Assembly: GCA_018691995.1 (NCBI GenBank) | Contig: JABHJM010000006.1 | Span: 1-12,238 of the forward strand | Length of the DNA stretch: 12,238 nucleotides | Direction of reading: 5' to 3' | Origin: Candidatus Iainarchaeum sp. | GTDB taxonomy: Archaea; Iainarchaeota; Iainarchaeia; Iainarchaeales; JAAZKV01 | In this document: piece after piece, positions 1 through 5,497 of the stretch | How the letters are laid out: the number at the start of each line of letters is the position of its first letter | Position numbering within the stretch: the stretch's first letter is position 1 | The notes under the pieces: model-generated | Told to the model about the DNA's origin: nothing | The model's database searches: none | The model's input: only the letters and a program-made list of their open reading frames with translations | Position numbers and translations under genes: made by a program

Positions 1-101
1 TAACTTTGTAGTTCTCCAAGACTTAATAAAAAACCAAGGAAAAAAACCATCAAGATCATAGCAATCAAAAAATCAATAGAAAAGATTTGTCCTTTATTCA
101 T
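1..101 (-). CDS. Pilin-like protein with class III-type signal peptide (partial, cut by window edge)
   Basis: The first 33 codons of a minus-strand gene, read from an ATG at 101 and running off the left end. The protein begins MNKGQIFSIDFLIAMILMVF and continues as a long hydrophobic stretch, which is the layout of an archaeal class III signal peptide: a short charged start, a Gly-Gln cleavage site (G4/Q5), then a membrane-spanning alpha helix that packs in the pilus core. The Ser and acidic residue fall at +4 and +6 after the predicted cut instead of the usual +3 and +5, and Asp replaces Glu, so processing is less certain than for its neighbours. It overlaps the stop of the preceding prepilin gene by 8 bases, so the two are probably co-translated. 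Only the N-terminus is visible, so it cannot be compared with longer families. Confidence 0.7.
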   Translation of the reverse strand, partial: MNKGQIFSIDFLIAMILMVFFLGFLLSLGELQS

Positions 102-534
102 TTGATACCACCAATTTTTTTGTATTCACATTAACACTTACTTCGCTTCCAGTTGGTTTAGAAAAAAATGCTTTTGCAATAATATTTTCGCCATTAGCAT
201 TAATTGTTAAAGAAATAAAATTTGTATCAATTGAAACTAAAGGGCGTATTGACACATTTTTATAACTAATATTATGAATTAAGGTTTGGGCAGTGAAATT
301 AGAATCATTTATTGCATTAGTTGAGGTAATAAAAGTGGCTAGTTTTGATGAATTCTCTTTTAGTTGAGCTTTTAGAAAAAATTCTTCTTGTTCATTTTGA
401 AAATCAGTTAGAATTAATGTAAATGCCCCAATTATCATTATCACAACTATTAATGTAATCAACAAATCAATACTTATTTGCCCTCGTATCATGAAAGAGT
501 AATGTTTATGTGCTTTTTTAATGTTCTGTCTCAC
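94..534 (-). CDS. Archaeal prepilin-like protein, 146 aa
   Basis: A prepilin-like protein with a class III signal peptide. The motif RGQISIDLLITLIVVIMIIG lies at residues 17-36, with cleavage predicted between G18 and Q19; Asp23 stands where most pilins carry Glu at +5. The rest (about 110 residues) is Asn/Thr/Ser-rich and probably beta-structured, as expected for an exposed pilin head. The ATG at 534 overlaps the stop of the upstream JAMM protease gene (ATGA), which favours it. An internal ATG at 492 (MIRGQIS...) would give a more typical 4-residue leader and is a real alternative. Function as a minor pilin is inferred from the signal peptide and from the pilus genes nearby; the C-terminal domain is not a family I recognise. 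Confidence 0.75.
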   Translation of the reverse strand: MRQNIKKAHKHYSFMIRGQISIDLLITLIVVIMIIGAFTLILTDFQNEQEEFFLKAQLKENSSKLATFITSTNAINDSNFTAQTLIHNISYKNVSIRPLVSIDTNFISLTINANGENIIAKAFFSKPTGSEVSVNVNTKKLVVSNE

Positions 535-887
535 AAAATTTCTACATCAATTTGCTTTCCAGTATTATCAAAGAAACCAATTTTATTTTCACTTAAACTT
601 ATTATTAGATTTAATTCATACTTCAAAAAGAAATGTTTATCAGCGCTACTTGGGCTTGCTCTTCCAGTGGGGTGTGAATGAACAGAACCAAGAATTGTGT
701 CATCTAGGGGAATAACTCCTTCCCAAATACTTGCAAAATTATTTCCACTATTATTTGGTAAAAAAACAATCTCTTCAATAGTTTTTGTTTTTTTGTTCCC
801 TGATAAAAAACACATAAATTCATCAGGATAATATTTATTAGAAGCTTCAAATAAATCTTCTAAAAGAGTTTGTTTTAATTTCCACAT
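531..887 (-). CDS. JAB/MPN+ (JAMM) metalloprotease, 118 aa
   Basis: A compact MPN+ domain protein. The full JAMM zinc signature is visible: Glu23, then H70-S71-H72-P followed after seven residues by Ser80 and two residues later by Asp83 (E...HSHx7SxxD). In this family His70, His72 and Asp83 bind zinc, and Glu23 activates water for isopeptide or peptide hydrolysis. The length of 118 residues is a bare JAMM domain, as in archaeal JAB proteases that remove SAMP/ubiquitin-like modifiers, but JAMM enzymes also act in sulfur transfer and other proteolysis, so the substrate is not known. It lies 3 bases after the TctA-like gene and overlaps the following prepilin by an ATGA, so it is embedded in a pilin operon. 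A role in pilin or pilus-machinery turnover is only a guess. Confidence 0.88.
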   Translation of the reverse strand: MWKLKQTLLEDLFEASNKYYPDEFMCFLSGNKKTKTIEEIVFLPNNSGNNFASIWEGVIPLDDTILGSVHSHPTGRASPSSADKHFFLKYELNLIISLSENKIGFFDNTGKQIDVEIL

Positions 888-890
888 GAA

Positions 891-2051
891 CTAATAGAGG
901 ATGAAAGTATAGAAAAAGATTGTGGGGATAATTAAAGAGGATAAACAACTACTTCTGCCTACTTTTTGTAAAACAACAAAAAAACCAAGAGATCCTGAAA
1001 AAAGTAATACAAATAAACCTAATAACCCATTGAATAAAAATACACTTACAAGCATTATTACAATGCTAGCTAGTGAAAGAAACTTTATTTTATTTTTTGA
1101 AAACCAGTTACTGATTTTTTTTGCAAGAAAAATTGTAATAAGTCCAGCAAAACCACTTGCAATTAACATAACCCCTATTCCTAAAATATATTCTTCACTT
1201 GTAAAAAATATTTGATCTTTGAGTACAATCATTGCTCCGTTTCTTGCTTTTTCTACTAAGAAAAGTACACTAAATGAAAAGAAAAATGCAGAAGTGTTTA
1301 TACTTCCAAGTAAAACAAGATAATTTTTAGTTTTTATTTTTTCTCTAAAAAGTCGAATTATTCCAGCAGCAAGATTGCTCCCAATTCCAGGGAGCACTGA
1401 AACAATAATTCCTCCAACAACTCCGACAAATCCTTCTAAGACACTTTTTATTTCAATTTCAACTTTTTGATCTTGTTTACTTTCAATAGGTGTTTTGTTT
1501 AGAGAATAAAGGATGGTGGGCAAACCAAAATATCCAACAATTAGTGGAAAAATTTGATTTGTAAAAAGTAATCCTTGGCTGGATGCAGCAACAATGACTC
1601 CTGCAACAATAATCTTTTTCTTAGTTGTTTGTTCTTTTGAAATTATTGTTATTAAAACAAAAATTAATATTATTGGAATTAAATATCTTAAAGAATCCCA
1701 ACTTTCAGTTAAAAAAATTGAAAAAGTTCCAAGAATAAAAACCCCCACAATTAACGAAACAATTCCTCCAAAAACAGTTAGACAAACTGCTTCAAAGCCT
1801 TTCCCTTCAGTAAATAATTTGTGTCCTGGTAAAACTCCTTCAAAAGTATCAACATTTGGTGCTCCGATAAATATTGCAGGAATAAAATCAACAAAACTTT
1901 GAGTAATCACCATTGCTAATGTAAAAACTATTGCGCTAGATCCAAACAAAGGACTTGCAACTAAGAGTAATGAAATATTATTGCTATGTATTCCTGGAAC
2001 AAGTCCAGTCACGGTTCCGGCAATAATCCCAAGCAATAAAAACAGGATCAT
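891..2051 (-). CDS. TctA/DUF112-family integral membrane protein, 386 aa
   Basis: A polytopic membrane protein with roughly ten hydrophobic segments, matching the TctA-like archaeal DUF112 family (related to the large permease of tripartite tricarboxylate transporters). The diagnostic duplicated motif is present once per half: GTVTGLVPGIHSNN at residues 12-25 and GIIVSVLPGIGSNLAAG at 214-230, plus VLPGHKL at 73-79. At 386 residues it is shorter than bacterial TctA (about 500), as archaeal members often are. No periplasmic binding protein or small TctB subunit is nearby, so a three-part carboxylate transporter is not supported; the substrate is unknown. The start ATG overlaps the stop of the upstream OB-fold-like gene (ATGA), and the JAMM gene follows after 3 bases, so it belongs to the same transcript as two pilin-like genes. 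Confidence 0.85.
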   Translation of the reverse strand: MILFLLLGIIAGTVTGLVPGIHSNNISLLLVASPLFGSSAIVFTLAMVITQSFVDFIPAIFIGAPNVDTFEGVLPGHKLFTEGKGFEAVCLTVFGGIVSLIVGVFILGTFSIFLTESWDSLRYLIPIILIFVLITIISKEQTTKKKIIVAGVIVAASSQGLLFTNQIFPLIVGYFGLPTILYSLNKTPIESKQDQKVEIEIKSVLEGFVGVVGGIIVSVLPGIGSNLAAGIIRLFREKIKTKNYLVLLGSINTSAFFFSFSVLFLVEKARNGAMIVLKDQIFFTSEEYILGIGVMLIASGFAGLITIFLAKKISNWFSKNKIKFLSLASIVIMLVSVFLFNGLLGLFVLLFSGSLGFFVVLQKVGRSSCLSSLIIPTIFFYTFILY

Positions 2052-2374
2052 TGTGTTATCACTTTGTAAACATATAATTCTTCTTTTTCGTTATATAATT
2101 GTTTTTTTGCATAAATTGTTACAAAGTCATTCTTTGCAAGATTTGTAGATTTTGGATAATATGCTAAAATTTTGTTGCCATCATTTATTACAAAGATAGT
2201 GCTGGGACTATTCTTAATGACGTATTCAATTTTACCAAAAATTATTCCTTTTTCTTCATTTGTGATTGATGAAATAGTTTTGGTTTCAAACTCATTTTGA
2301 TAACTTATAAAAAATAAGATTCCGCCCATTAAAATTACTATTAAACAAATTATGGAAAGATGTTTTTCGTTCAT
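2048..2374 (-). CDS. Membrane-anchored OB-fold-like protein, 108 aa
   Basis: A small protein with one N-terminal membrane helix (about residues 6-25) and a C-terminal domain (about 45-106) whose strand pattern resembles an OB fold: GKIEYVI, a turn, TIFVINDGNKILAYY, then KNDFVTIYAKKQLYNEKEELYVYKV. The last part is like the 'gd.V.v.G....Y.g..el.v..i' end of archaeal OB domains. With a type II orientation the domain would lie outside the membrane, where nucleic-acid binding is unlikely, so it may bind protein or saccharide instead. The family assignment is by pattern only. It appears to be the first gene of a transcript: a TATA-like box lies 21-29 bases upstream and there is no ribosome binding site, which suggests a leaderless start. 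Its stop overlaps the start of the TctA-like gene. Confidence 0.65.
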   Translation of the reverse strand: MNEKHLSIICLIVILMGGILFFISYQNEFETKTISSITNEEKGIIFGKIEYVIKNSPSTIFVINDGNKILAYYPKSTNLAKNDFVTIYAKKQLYNEKEELYVYKVITQ

Positions 2375-2394
2375 ACAATATTTTTTTTTATTTG

Positions 2395-2403
2395 TTTTAA
2401 AAA
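2395..2403 (-). promoter_or_regulatory. TATA box for the OB-fold/TctA/JAMM/pilin unit
   Basis: On the minus strand the sequence TTTTTAAAA lies at -29 to -21 relative to the ATG of the OB-fold-like gene (A of ATG as +1). That spacing fits an archaeal promoter that starts transcription at or next to the start codon. No Shine-Dalgarno is present in between. AT-rich background makes chance matches common, so this rests mainly on the spacing. Confidence 0.5.
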
Positions 2404-2432
2404 GGAGTTATTTGTTTTCGTCTTTTAACGAA

Positions 2433-2771
2433 CTAATTTATTTGGTATTCAATGTTTATGAGTCTAGTGCTTGAAAGAATTTGGTTAGTTATTTCATCTA
2501 AATTGTTTGTTCCAAAATCATTTTCATTTAAAGTAGAAGGGTCTGTTTTTATTACAAAAATATTTTCTCCAGTTTCCATTCTGTTTAAAGAAACTTTTTT
2601 GATAATAACCATTTCATCCATTGAATTAGCTAATGAAGTCACTTGGGTTCTCACAATACTGATTCCGACTGTGCTATCATGTGTTTGTGAATATAATCCT
2701 AAGATAAAAATTACTGAAGTAATAATAACTAATAATAAAAATAGGCTTTCTATTGAAGCTTGTCCTTCCAT
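2433..2771 (-). CDS. Archaeal prepilin-like protein, 112 aa
   Basis: A prepilin-like protein with a very short class III signal peptide: MEGQASIESLFLLLVIITSV, cleaved after G3 with Q4 at +1, Ser at +3 and Glu at +5, which is the full consensus. One hydrophobic helix (about residues 8-26) is followed by an 85-residue polar region rich in Thr, Asn and Ile. No cysteines. It follows the upstream prepilin by 4 bases, and its stop is followed by a short inverted repeat (TTCGT/ACGAA at 2416-2431) and then by the promoter of the next unit, so it is probably the last gene of the peptidase/prepilin transcript. A minor pilin is the likely role; the head domain is not one I recognise. Confidence 0.8.
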   Translation of the reverse strand: MEGQASIESLFLLLVIITSVIFILGLYSQTHDSTVGISIVRTQVTSLANSMDEMVIIKKVSLNRMETGENIFVIKTDPSTLNENDFGTNNLDEITNQILSSTRLINIEYQIN

Positions 2772-2775
2772 ATTA

Positions 2776-3246
2776 TCAGCTCGGACCTATTGTTACTCCA
2801 ACATCAGTTTTGATAATTGCAAGTTTAATTGTTCCGTTTGTTGGGACATCGTATAAACAATCAATTGTCACATTTGGTTTTGAAAGATTTTTGTCACAAA
2901 TATTATTTTCGCATAAACTTACGCGTGGGTTTATTGAACTCCCGTCCAAAGTTCGTTGATTAATTTTTGCATTAAAACCAATATTGCCATCATGATAACA
3001 ACCAACAGTTCCATTTAATGGAATAAACAGTTGAATAGTTTCTTTTGATCCACTACCTTGCATTGAAACTCTTTTAACTGAATTAAGAAGTTTTTTTGCT
3101 TCATTGTTTGAACGAGTAATAGTATCAATATCTTCAATTATTCCTTGAGAACTTTCAACAAGTGGTTTTGTAACAGAAAAAAGGTATACGACAACTAAGA
3201 GTACAATAAAAATGAATTCAATTGCTACTTGTCCTCTACTTTTCAT
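2776..3246 (-). CDS. Archaeal prepilin-like protein with four cysteines, 156 aa
   Basis: A prepilin with class III signal peptide MKSRGQVAIEFIFIVLLVVV: cleavage after G5, Q6 at +1, Glu at +5. A reading frame extends further upstream to 3285, but that would overlap the prepilin peptidase by 38 bases. The ATG at 3246 sits one base after the peptidase stop and behind GGGTGTG, so I chose it. The head domain (residues 35-156) has four cysteines (C83, C112, C117, C130), enough for two disulfides on the cell surface, and several Asn-x-Thr/Ser sites open to N-glycosylation. It is packed between the peptidase gene and another prepilin. A minor or tip pilin is inferred. Confidence 0.8.
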   Translation of the reverse strand: MKSRGQVAIEFIFIVLLVVVYLFSVTKPLVESSQGIIEDIDTITRSNNEAKKLLNSVKRVSMQGSGSKETIQLFIPLNGTVGCYHDGNIGFNAKINQRTLDGSSINPRVSLCENNICDKNLSKPNVTIDCLYDVPTNGTIKLAIIKTDVGVTIGPS

Positions 3247-3247
3247 A

Positions 3248-4357
3248 TTACACACCCATAAATAAAAACCATAAAAAATCTCCAAATATTATTGCTAACA
3301 AATATCCAATTAACATTGTTGGAACAAAAGGCATTGATTCTTTTATTGACATTTTATTTGGGATCAATCCTTTTTTTGCTAGTTTTTTTATTTCTTTCAT
3401 TTCCTCTTCATTAAACCCTCTTGCTTTTGTTGCTGAAATAATCAGCGTTTTATTTTCAAATATCTTATCTAGTTGTTGTTCTTTCACATATTTAAGTATT
3501 TGGGAAATACTTAATGATTCAACTTCAACAACTTTTTTTCCTTTCCACATTAAACTTTTTCCAGGAATCATTCCTTCTTCAATTTTGCTAACCAAAATTT
3601 TTGATGAAAGTAAAGGTCTTAATGAAAACATTAATTTTATTATTCCATAAACAAAAACAATCATGAATAAAATTCCAATTAATGATTGTATTGTTAAAAT
3701 TGGATTTAGGTATGCCCCCCCAATAAAAGTAATAATTGTAACATATATTTTTTTCTTTCCAATTCTGCCCCATGCTAAGATAATAATAAACTCTGCGACA
3801 AGAAGTCCCCAAAGTGATTCAATTGGAATGATATTGCTAAGGATTATGTATGTTGGGGCAATAAAAAAAGAAGCATGAATTCCCCTAATAGTTTTTTCTT
3901 TCATATCGGCAAGTACTTCTTTTCTAAATTTTTTATGTTTAGTTAATTTGTATAAAACAAAAATCATTCCATAAGGAAAGAAAGCTATTAGTGAAAAAAT
4001 AAAAAGAGTTATTGGAAAGGAGAATAATGGCCCGCTATCAAAAATTCCCATTTTTAGTAGAGCCGGAGTAAGTGGATTTAGTGCACCAAGTCCCATGAAT
4101 AATTTAACATCTCCCCCTGCAAAGATTCCAATTTTCCAAAGGATCCATCCAAATAAAAATCCCCAGCACATTCCAATGAATGCAAATAAGAAAAATGAAA
4201 TATCCATTAGAGTTATTGAATAAGCTCCAAAAATAATTAATCCAAGAATTGCTAAACTATAATTCAATTTGTTTGGGACAATTCTTTCTTTAAGATCAGT
4301 GTATGTTGCAATAATAAGTCCTATTATTGATACAATAATTGCTAAATAAATAAACAT
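3248..4357 (-). CDS. Prepilin/preflagellin peptidase, A24 aspartic protease family (EppA/FlaK-like), 369 aa
   Basis: A membrane-embedded aspartic protease that removes class III signal peptides from prepilins. The catalytic pair is visible: Asp21 in TDLKERIVPN after the first helix, and Asp83 in FAGGDVKLFMGLGAL. The second motif reads AGGD, where the family consensus is GxGD, so the first glycine is Ala. Further helices follow, then a soluble segment (about 250-330) and the C-terminal MPFVPTMLIGYLLAIIFGD typical of the archaeal A24 type II C-terminal domain. The frame is open to a TTG at 4402 (384 aa), directly against the upstream prepilin stop. I prefer the ATG at 4357 because TTTAAATA lies at -34 to -27 from it and because peptidases of this family start just before the first helix. 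Substrates are presumably the prepilins on both sides. Confidence 0.92.
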   Translation of the reverse strand: MFIYLAIIVSIIGLIIATYTDLKERIVPNKLNYSLAILGLIIFGAYSITLMDISFFLFAFIGMCWGFLFGWILWKIGIFAGGDVKLFMGLGALNPLTPALLKMGIFDSGPLFSFPITLFIFSLIAFFPYGMIFVLYKLTKHKKFRKEVLADMKEKTIRGIHASFFIAPTYIILSNIIPIESLWGLLVAEFIIILAWGRIGKKKIYVTIITFIGGAYLNPILTIQSLIGILFMIVFVYGIIKLMFSLRPLLSSKILVSKIEEGMIPGKSLMWKGKKVVEVESLSISQILKYVKEQQLDKIFENKTLIISATKARGFNEEEMKEIKKLAKKGLIPNKMSIKESMPFVPTMLIGYLLAIIFGDFLWFLFMGV

Positions 4358-4383
4358 GGTATCTGTAAATAGAACGAATTTTA

Positions 4384-4391
4384 TATTTAAA
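4384..4391 (-). promoter_or_regulatory. Candidate TATA box for the prepilin peptidase
   Basis: TTTAAATA on the minus strand, 27-34 bases before the ATG at 4357, in the 45-base gap after the upstream prepilin. The position predicts a transcript starting within a few bases of the ATG, so the peptidase could be expressed apart from the prepilin genes upstream. It also argues against the upstream TTG start, which would place the box inside the coding region. Confidence 0.45.
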
Positions 4392-4402
4392 AGCCTAAGC
4401 AA

Positions 4403-4627
4403 TTATTGCAAGATATCTTCAATAACTCTTGCTCTTGTTGATAAAAGGTCAGCTTGTGAAGAAATCGCAATTTGGCGCAATGTTTCAACAACTATTGCTG
4501 CTCCAATTGCAAGCATTATTGCAAACACAGCTGTTAGCAAATATTCAAATGATACTTGTGCTCGTTCTTCACCAAAAATACTAGGTATTTTTCTTTCCTT
4601 CAAATTCTCTTGAATTTTTGGTTCCAT
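4403..4627 (-). CDS. Archaeal prepilin, 74 aa
   Basis: A small prepilin with a class III signal peptide preceded by an unusually long, charged 23-residue leader: the motif is ERAQVSFEYLLTAVFAIMLA, cleaved after A23, with Q24 at +1, Ser at +3 and Glu at +5. After the helix only about 25 residues remain (ending in ISSQADLLSTRARVIEDILQ), so the mature protein is a short, almost all-helical pilin, like archaeal filament-core pilins. The start lies 11 bases after the previous prepilin stop, behind GTGAT, which pairs with the 3' end of archaeal 16S rRNA. The 14 bases covering this site and the ATG are identical to those at the 4639-4965 gene. Confidence 0.82.
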   Translation of the reverse strand: MEPKIQENLKERKIPSIFGEERAQVSFEYLLTAVFAIMLAIGAAIVVETLRQIAISSQADLLSTRARVIEDILQ

Positions 4628-4638
4628 TTTTCATCACT

Positions 4639-4965
4639 TTAAGGTGTCCAATCAAGTAAAGGATCATCGTGGTATTTTGCATCAAGTCTTTCTGGACAGG
4701 TTTTTTCTCCGGCAGCGTTATACTTTCTTTGAGAATTTAAATCTCCAAGTTCAGGGTTTTTTGTATAACATCCACATAAAAGAGAGTTTCCATCTCCCGA
4801 TAACGGTCCAGTGCAAAGACTATCAAAGAGTTGTTTGTTTCCTTGATCTTGTACGGGCGCTATTGTTGAACTTAAAAATGAAATTACTATTGCAACAACA
4901 ACAATGGCTGCTGCGAGTAAAAGTAAGTATTCAATTGCTCCTTGTCCTTTTTTATTAAAATTCAT
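4639..4965 (-). CDS. Archaeal prepilin with four cysteines, 108 aa
   Basis: A prepilin with a near-ideal class III signal peptide, NKKGQGAIEYLLLLAAAIVV: cleavage after G7, Q8 at +1, Glu at +5. Its first 20 mature residues closely resemble those of the 59-residue major-pilin candidate (GAIEYLL + Ala/Val helix + QDQG), so the two are likely paralogues that pack into the same filament. The C-terminal 65 residues form an extra head with C51, C64, C66 and C90, possibly disulfide-linked or metal-binding. It is the first gene of its unit: TTTAAATA lies 44-51 bases upstream and GGAGTGATG just before the ATG. An adhesive or tip pilin is plausible. Confidence 0.85.
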   Translation of the reverse strand: MNFNKKGQGAIEYLLLLAAAIVVVAIVISFLSSTIAPVQDQGNKQLFDSLCTGPLSGDGNSLLCGCYTKNPELGDLNSQRKYNAAGEKTCPERLDAKYHDDPLLDWTP

Positions 4966-5008
4966 TTTTCATCACTCCGCTTTATTGTAAAGAATACTCT
5001 ATCGTAGT

Positions 5009-5016
5009 ATTTAAAT
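5009..5016 (-). promoter_or_regulatory. Promoter (TATA box with BRE-like element) for the prepilin/peptidase unit
   Basis: Minus strand TTTAAATA preceded by the purine-rich AAAAAGA, a BRE-like element. Transcription would start near 4986, giving a leader of about 20 bases that carries GGAGTGATG before the ATG at 4965. The box lies within a perfect inverted repeat (listed separately), which could make this promoter regulated. Confidence 0.6.
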
Positions 5017-5032
5017 CTTTTTAAGATTTAAA
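5010..5032. repeat. Perfect 10-bp inverted repeat overlapping the promoter
   Basis: TTTAAATCTT (5010-5019), a 3-base spacer, then AAGATTTAAA (5023-5032). The left arm carries most of the TATA box and the right arm covers the region where TFB would bind upstream. It lies before any transcript start, so it is more likely a DNA-level operator for a dimeric regulator than an RNA hairpin. Low GC content makes chance palindromes easier, though ten perfect pairs is long. Confidence 0.5.
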
Positions 5033-5064
5033 AATTTAGACTTTTTAGGTATAATTTATTTGTT

Positions 5065-5101
5065 AAAAAAAGAAGTTGAAAAGGCAAAAAATTGCCTTTT
5101 C
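5065..5101 (-). terminator. Hairpin plus U7 terminator after the 59-aa pilin
   Basis: In the minus-strand transcript the sequence GAAAAGGCAA, loop of four U, TTGCCTTTTC forms a perfect 10-bp stem (5078-5101), followed by AACUUC and seven U (5071-5065). It begins 14 bases after the pilin stop. This has the form of a bacterial-style intrinsic terminator. Archaeal RNA polymerase needs mainly the U-tract, so the stem may also protect the 3' end of an abundant mRNA. Confidence 0.8.
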
Positions 5102-5114
5102 GAATTGATAATAT

Positions 5115-5294
5115 TTATCCTTGTAGTGCATTTAAATCGTTGAATGCGCCGTTTTGGTCTAGTACTGCTTGGTCGCCTTGATCTTGTCCTGATCCGAGTG
5201 CTCCAGTAACAGCTAAAATTACAATTGCTACAACCAAAATTGCCGCTGCAATAATTAGTAAGTATTCTATTGCTCCTTGTGCTTTTTCCTCCAT
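5115..5294 (-). CDS. Probable major pilin, 59 aa (class III signal peptide)
   Basis: A very short prepilin easily missed by length cut-offs. It reads MEEKAQGAIEYLLIIAAAIL and goes on through a Val/Ile/Ala helix to a Gln/Asp/Gly-rich tail ending ...NDLNALQG. Cleavage is predicted after A5, giving a mature 54-residue pilin that is nearly all helix, similar in size to archaeal major adhesion pilins. Three features suggest high expression and independence from the neighbours: its own TATA box (TTAAAAATA, 5343-5351), the best ribosome binding site in the window (GGAGG at 5301-5305, six bases before the ATG), and a strong hairpin terminator just downstream. It lies between the TadC/43-aa pilin unit and the prepilin/peptidase unit. 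Major-pilin status is inferred from these signals. Confidence 0.85.
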   Translation of the reverse strand: MEEKAQGAIEYLLIIAAAILVVAIVILAVTGALGSGQDQGDQAVLDQNGAFNDLNALQG

Positions 5295-5300
5295 ATTATC

Positions 5301-5305
5301 CCTCC
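5301..5305 (-). promoter_or_regulatory. Strong Shine-Dalgarno (GGAGG) of the major-pilin candidate
   Basis: GGAGGGAT ends close to the ATG at 5294 with a six-base gap. It fixes the start of a gene that is otherwise too short to be obvious. Confidence 0.75.
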
Positions 5306-5342
5306 ATAATTGTAAAATCTTAATATTCTATTAGTTTTTCTT

Positions 5343-5351
5343 TATTTTTAA
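5343..5351 (-). promoter_or_regulatory. Candidate TATA box of the 59-aa pilin
   Basis: TTAAAAATA on the minus strand in the 71-base gap after the 43-aa pilin gene. Transcription would start near 5321 and give a leader of roughly 25 bases containing the GGAGG site. The spacing is consistent with an archaeal promoter, although the region is AT-rich throughout. Confidence 0.5.
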
Positions 5352-5365
5352 TAGTTTGCTTTTGC

Positions 5366-5497
5366 CTAAGGACTTGGTGTATTATCAACAGCAGTGTTTG
5401 CAGTTGACTTAATAACTAGTGCAGCTACAGTTGCAAAAATTACTACTCCAACAACAAGGAGTAATACTTCGACTGGTACTTGTGCTCTTTCATTCAT
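5366..5497 (-). CDS. Very short prepilin-like protein, 43 aa
   Basis: A second tiny prepilin below usual length cut-offs. It begins MNERAQVPVEVLLLVVGVVI and ends ...STANTAVDNTPSP. The class III motif is present (Q6 at +1, Glu10 at +5, LLL), with Pro replacing the usual Ser at +3; cleavage would be after A5, leaving 38 residues, almost only the filament-core helix. The ATG overlaps the stop of the upstream TadC gene (ATGA), which supports both the start and cotranslation with the pilus platform genes. A minor pilin that primes assembly would suit its position next to the motor genes, but this is inference. Confidence 0.78.
   Translation of the reverse strand: MNERAQVPVEVLLLVVGVVIFATVAALVIKSTANTAVDNTPSP

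Noticed and set aside
922..1215. Plus-strand open frame of 97 codons opposite the TctA-like gene
   Set aside because: Lysine/proline-rich translation with no domain, antisense to a clear membrane-protein gene. It is a shadow of that gene's codon pattern.
2416..2431. TTCGT/ACGAA inverted repeat after the 112-aa prepilin as a terminator
   Set aside because: Only five pairs, and the U-tract after it is part of the next unit's TATA element. It is mentioned in the gene entry but too weak to list as a terminator.
2452..2856. Plus-strand frame of 134 codons across two prepilin genes
   Set aside because: It crosses two genes with clear class III signal peptides on the other strand, and has no start signal and no recognisable features.
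3247..3285. Longer start for the four-cysteine prepilin
   Set aside because: It would overlap the peptidase by 38 bases and put 13 extra residues before a signal peptide that is complete from the ATG at 3246.
3222..3650. Plus-strand frame of 142 codons opposite the prepilin peptidase
   Set aside because: Antisense to the peptidase C-terminal domain; hydrophobic only because the opposite strand codes for membrane helices.
3588..3812. Minus-strand frame of 74 codons inside the peptidase gene
   Set aside because: Out-of-frame shadow of the peptidase, with an unlikely composition.
4358..4402. TTG-initiated extension of the prepilin peptidase by 15 residues
   Set aside because: It would put the TTTAAATA box inside coding sequence and add residues not expected before the first helix. 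The ATG at 4357 explains the data better, though the TTG is not excluded.
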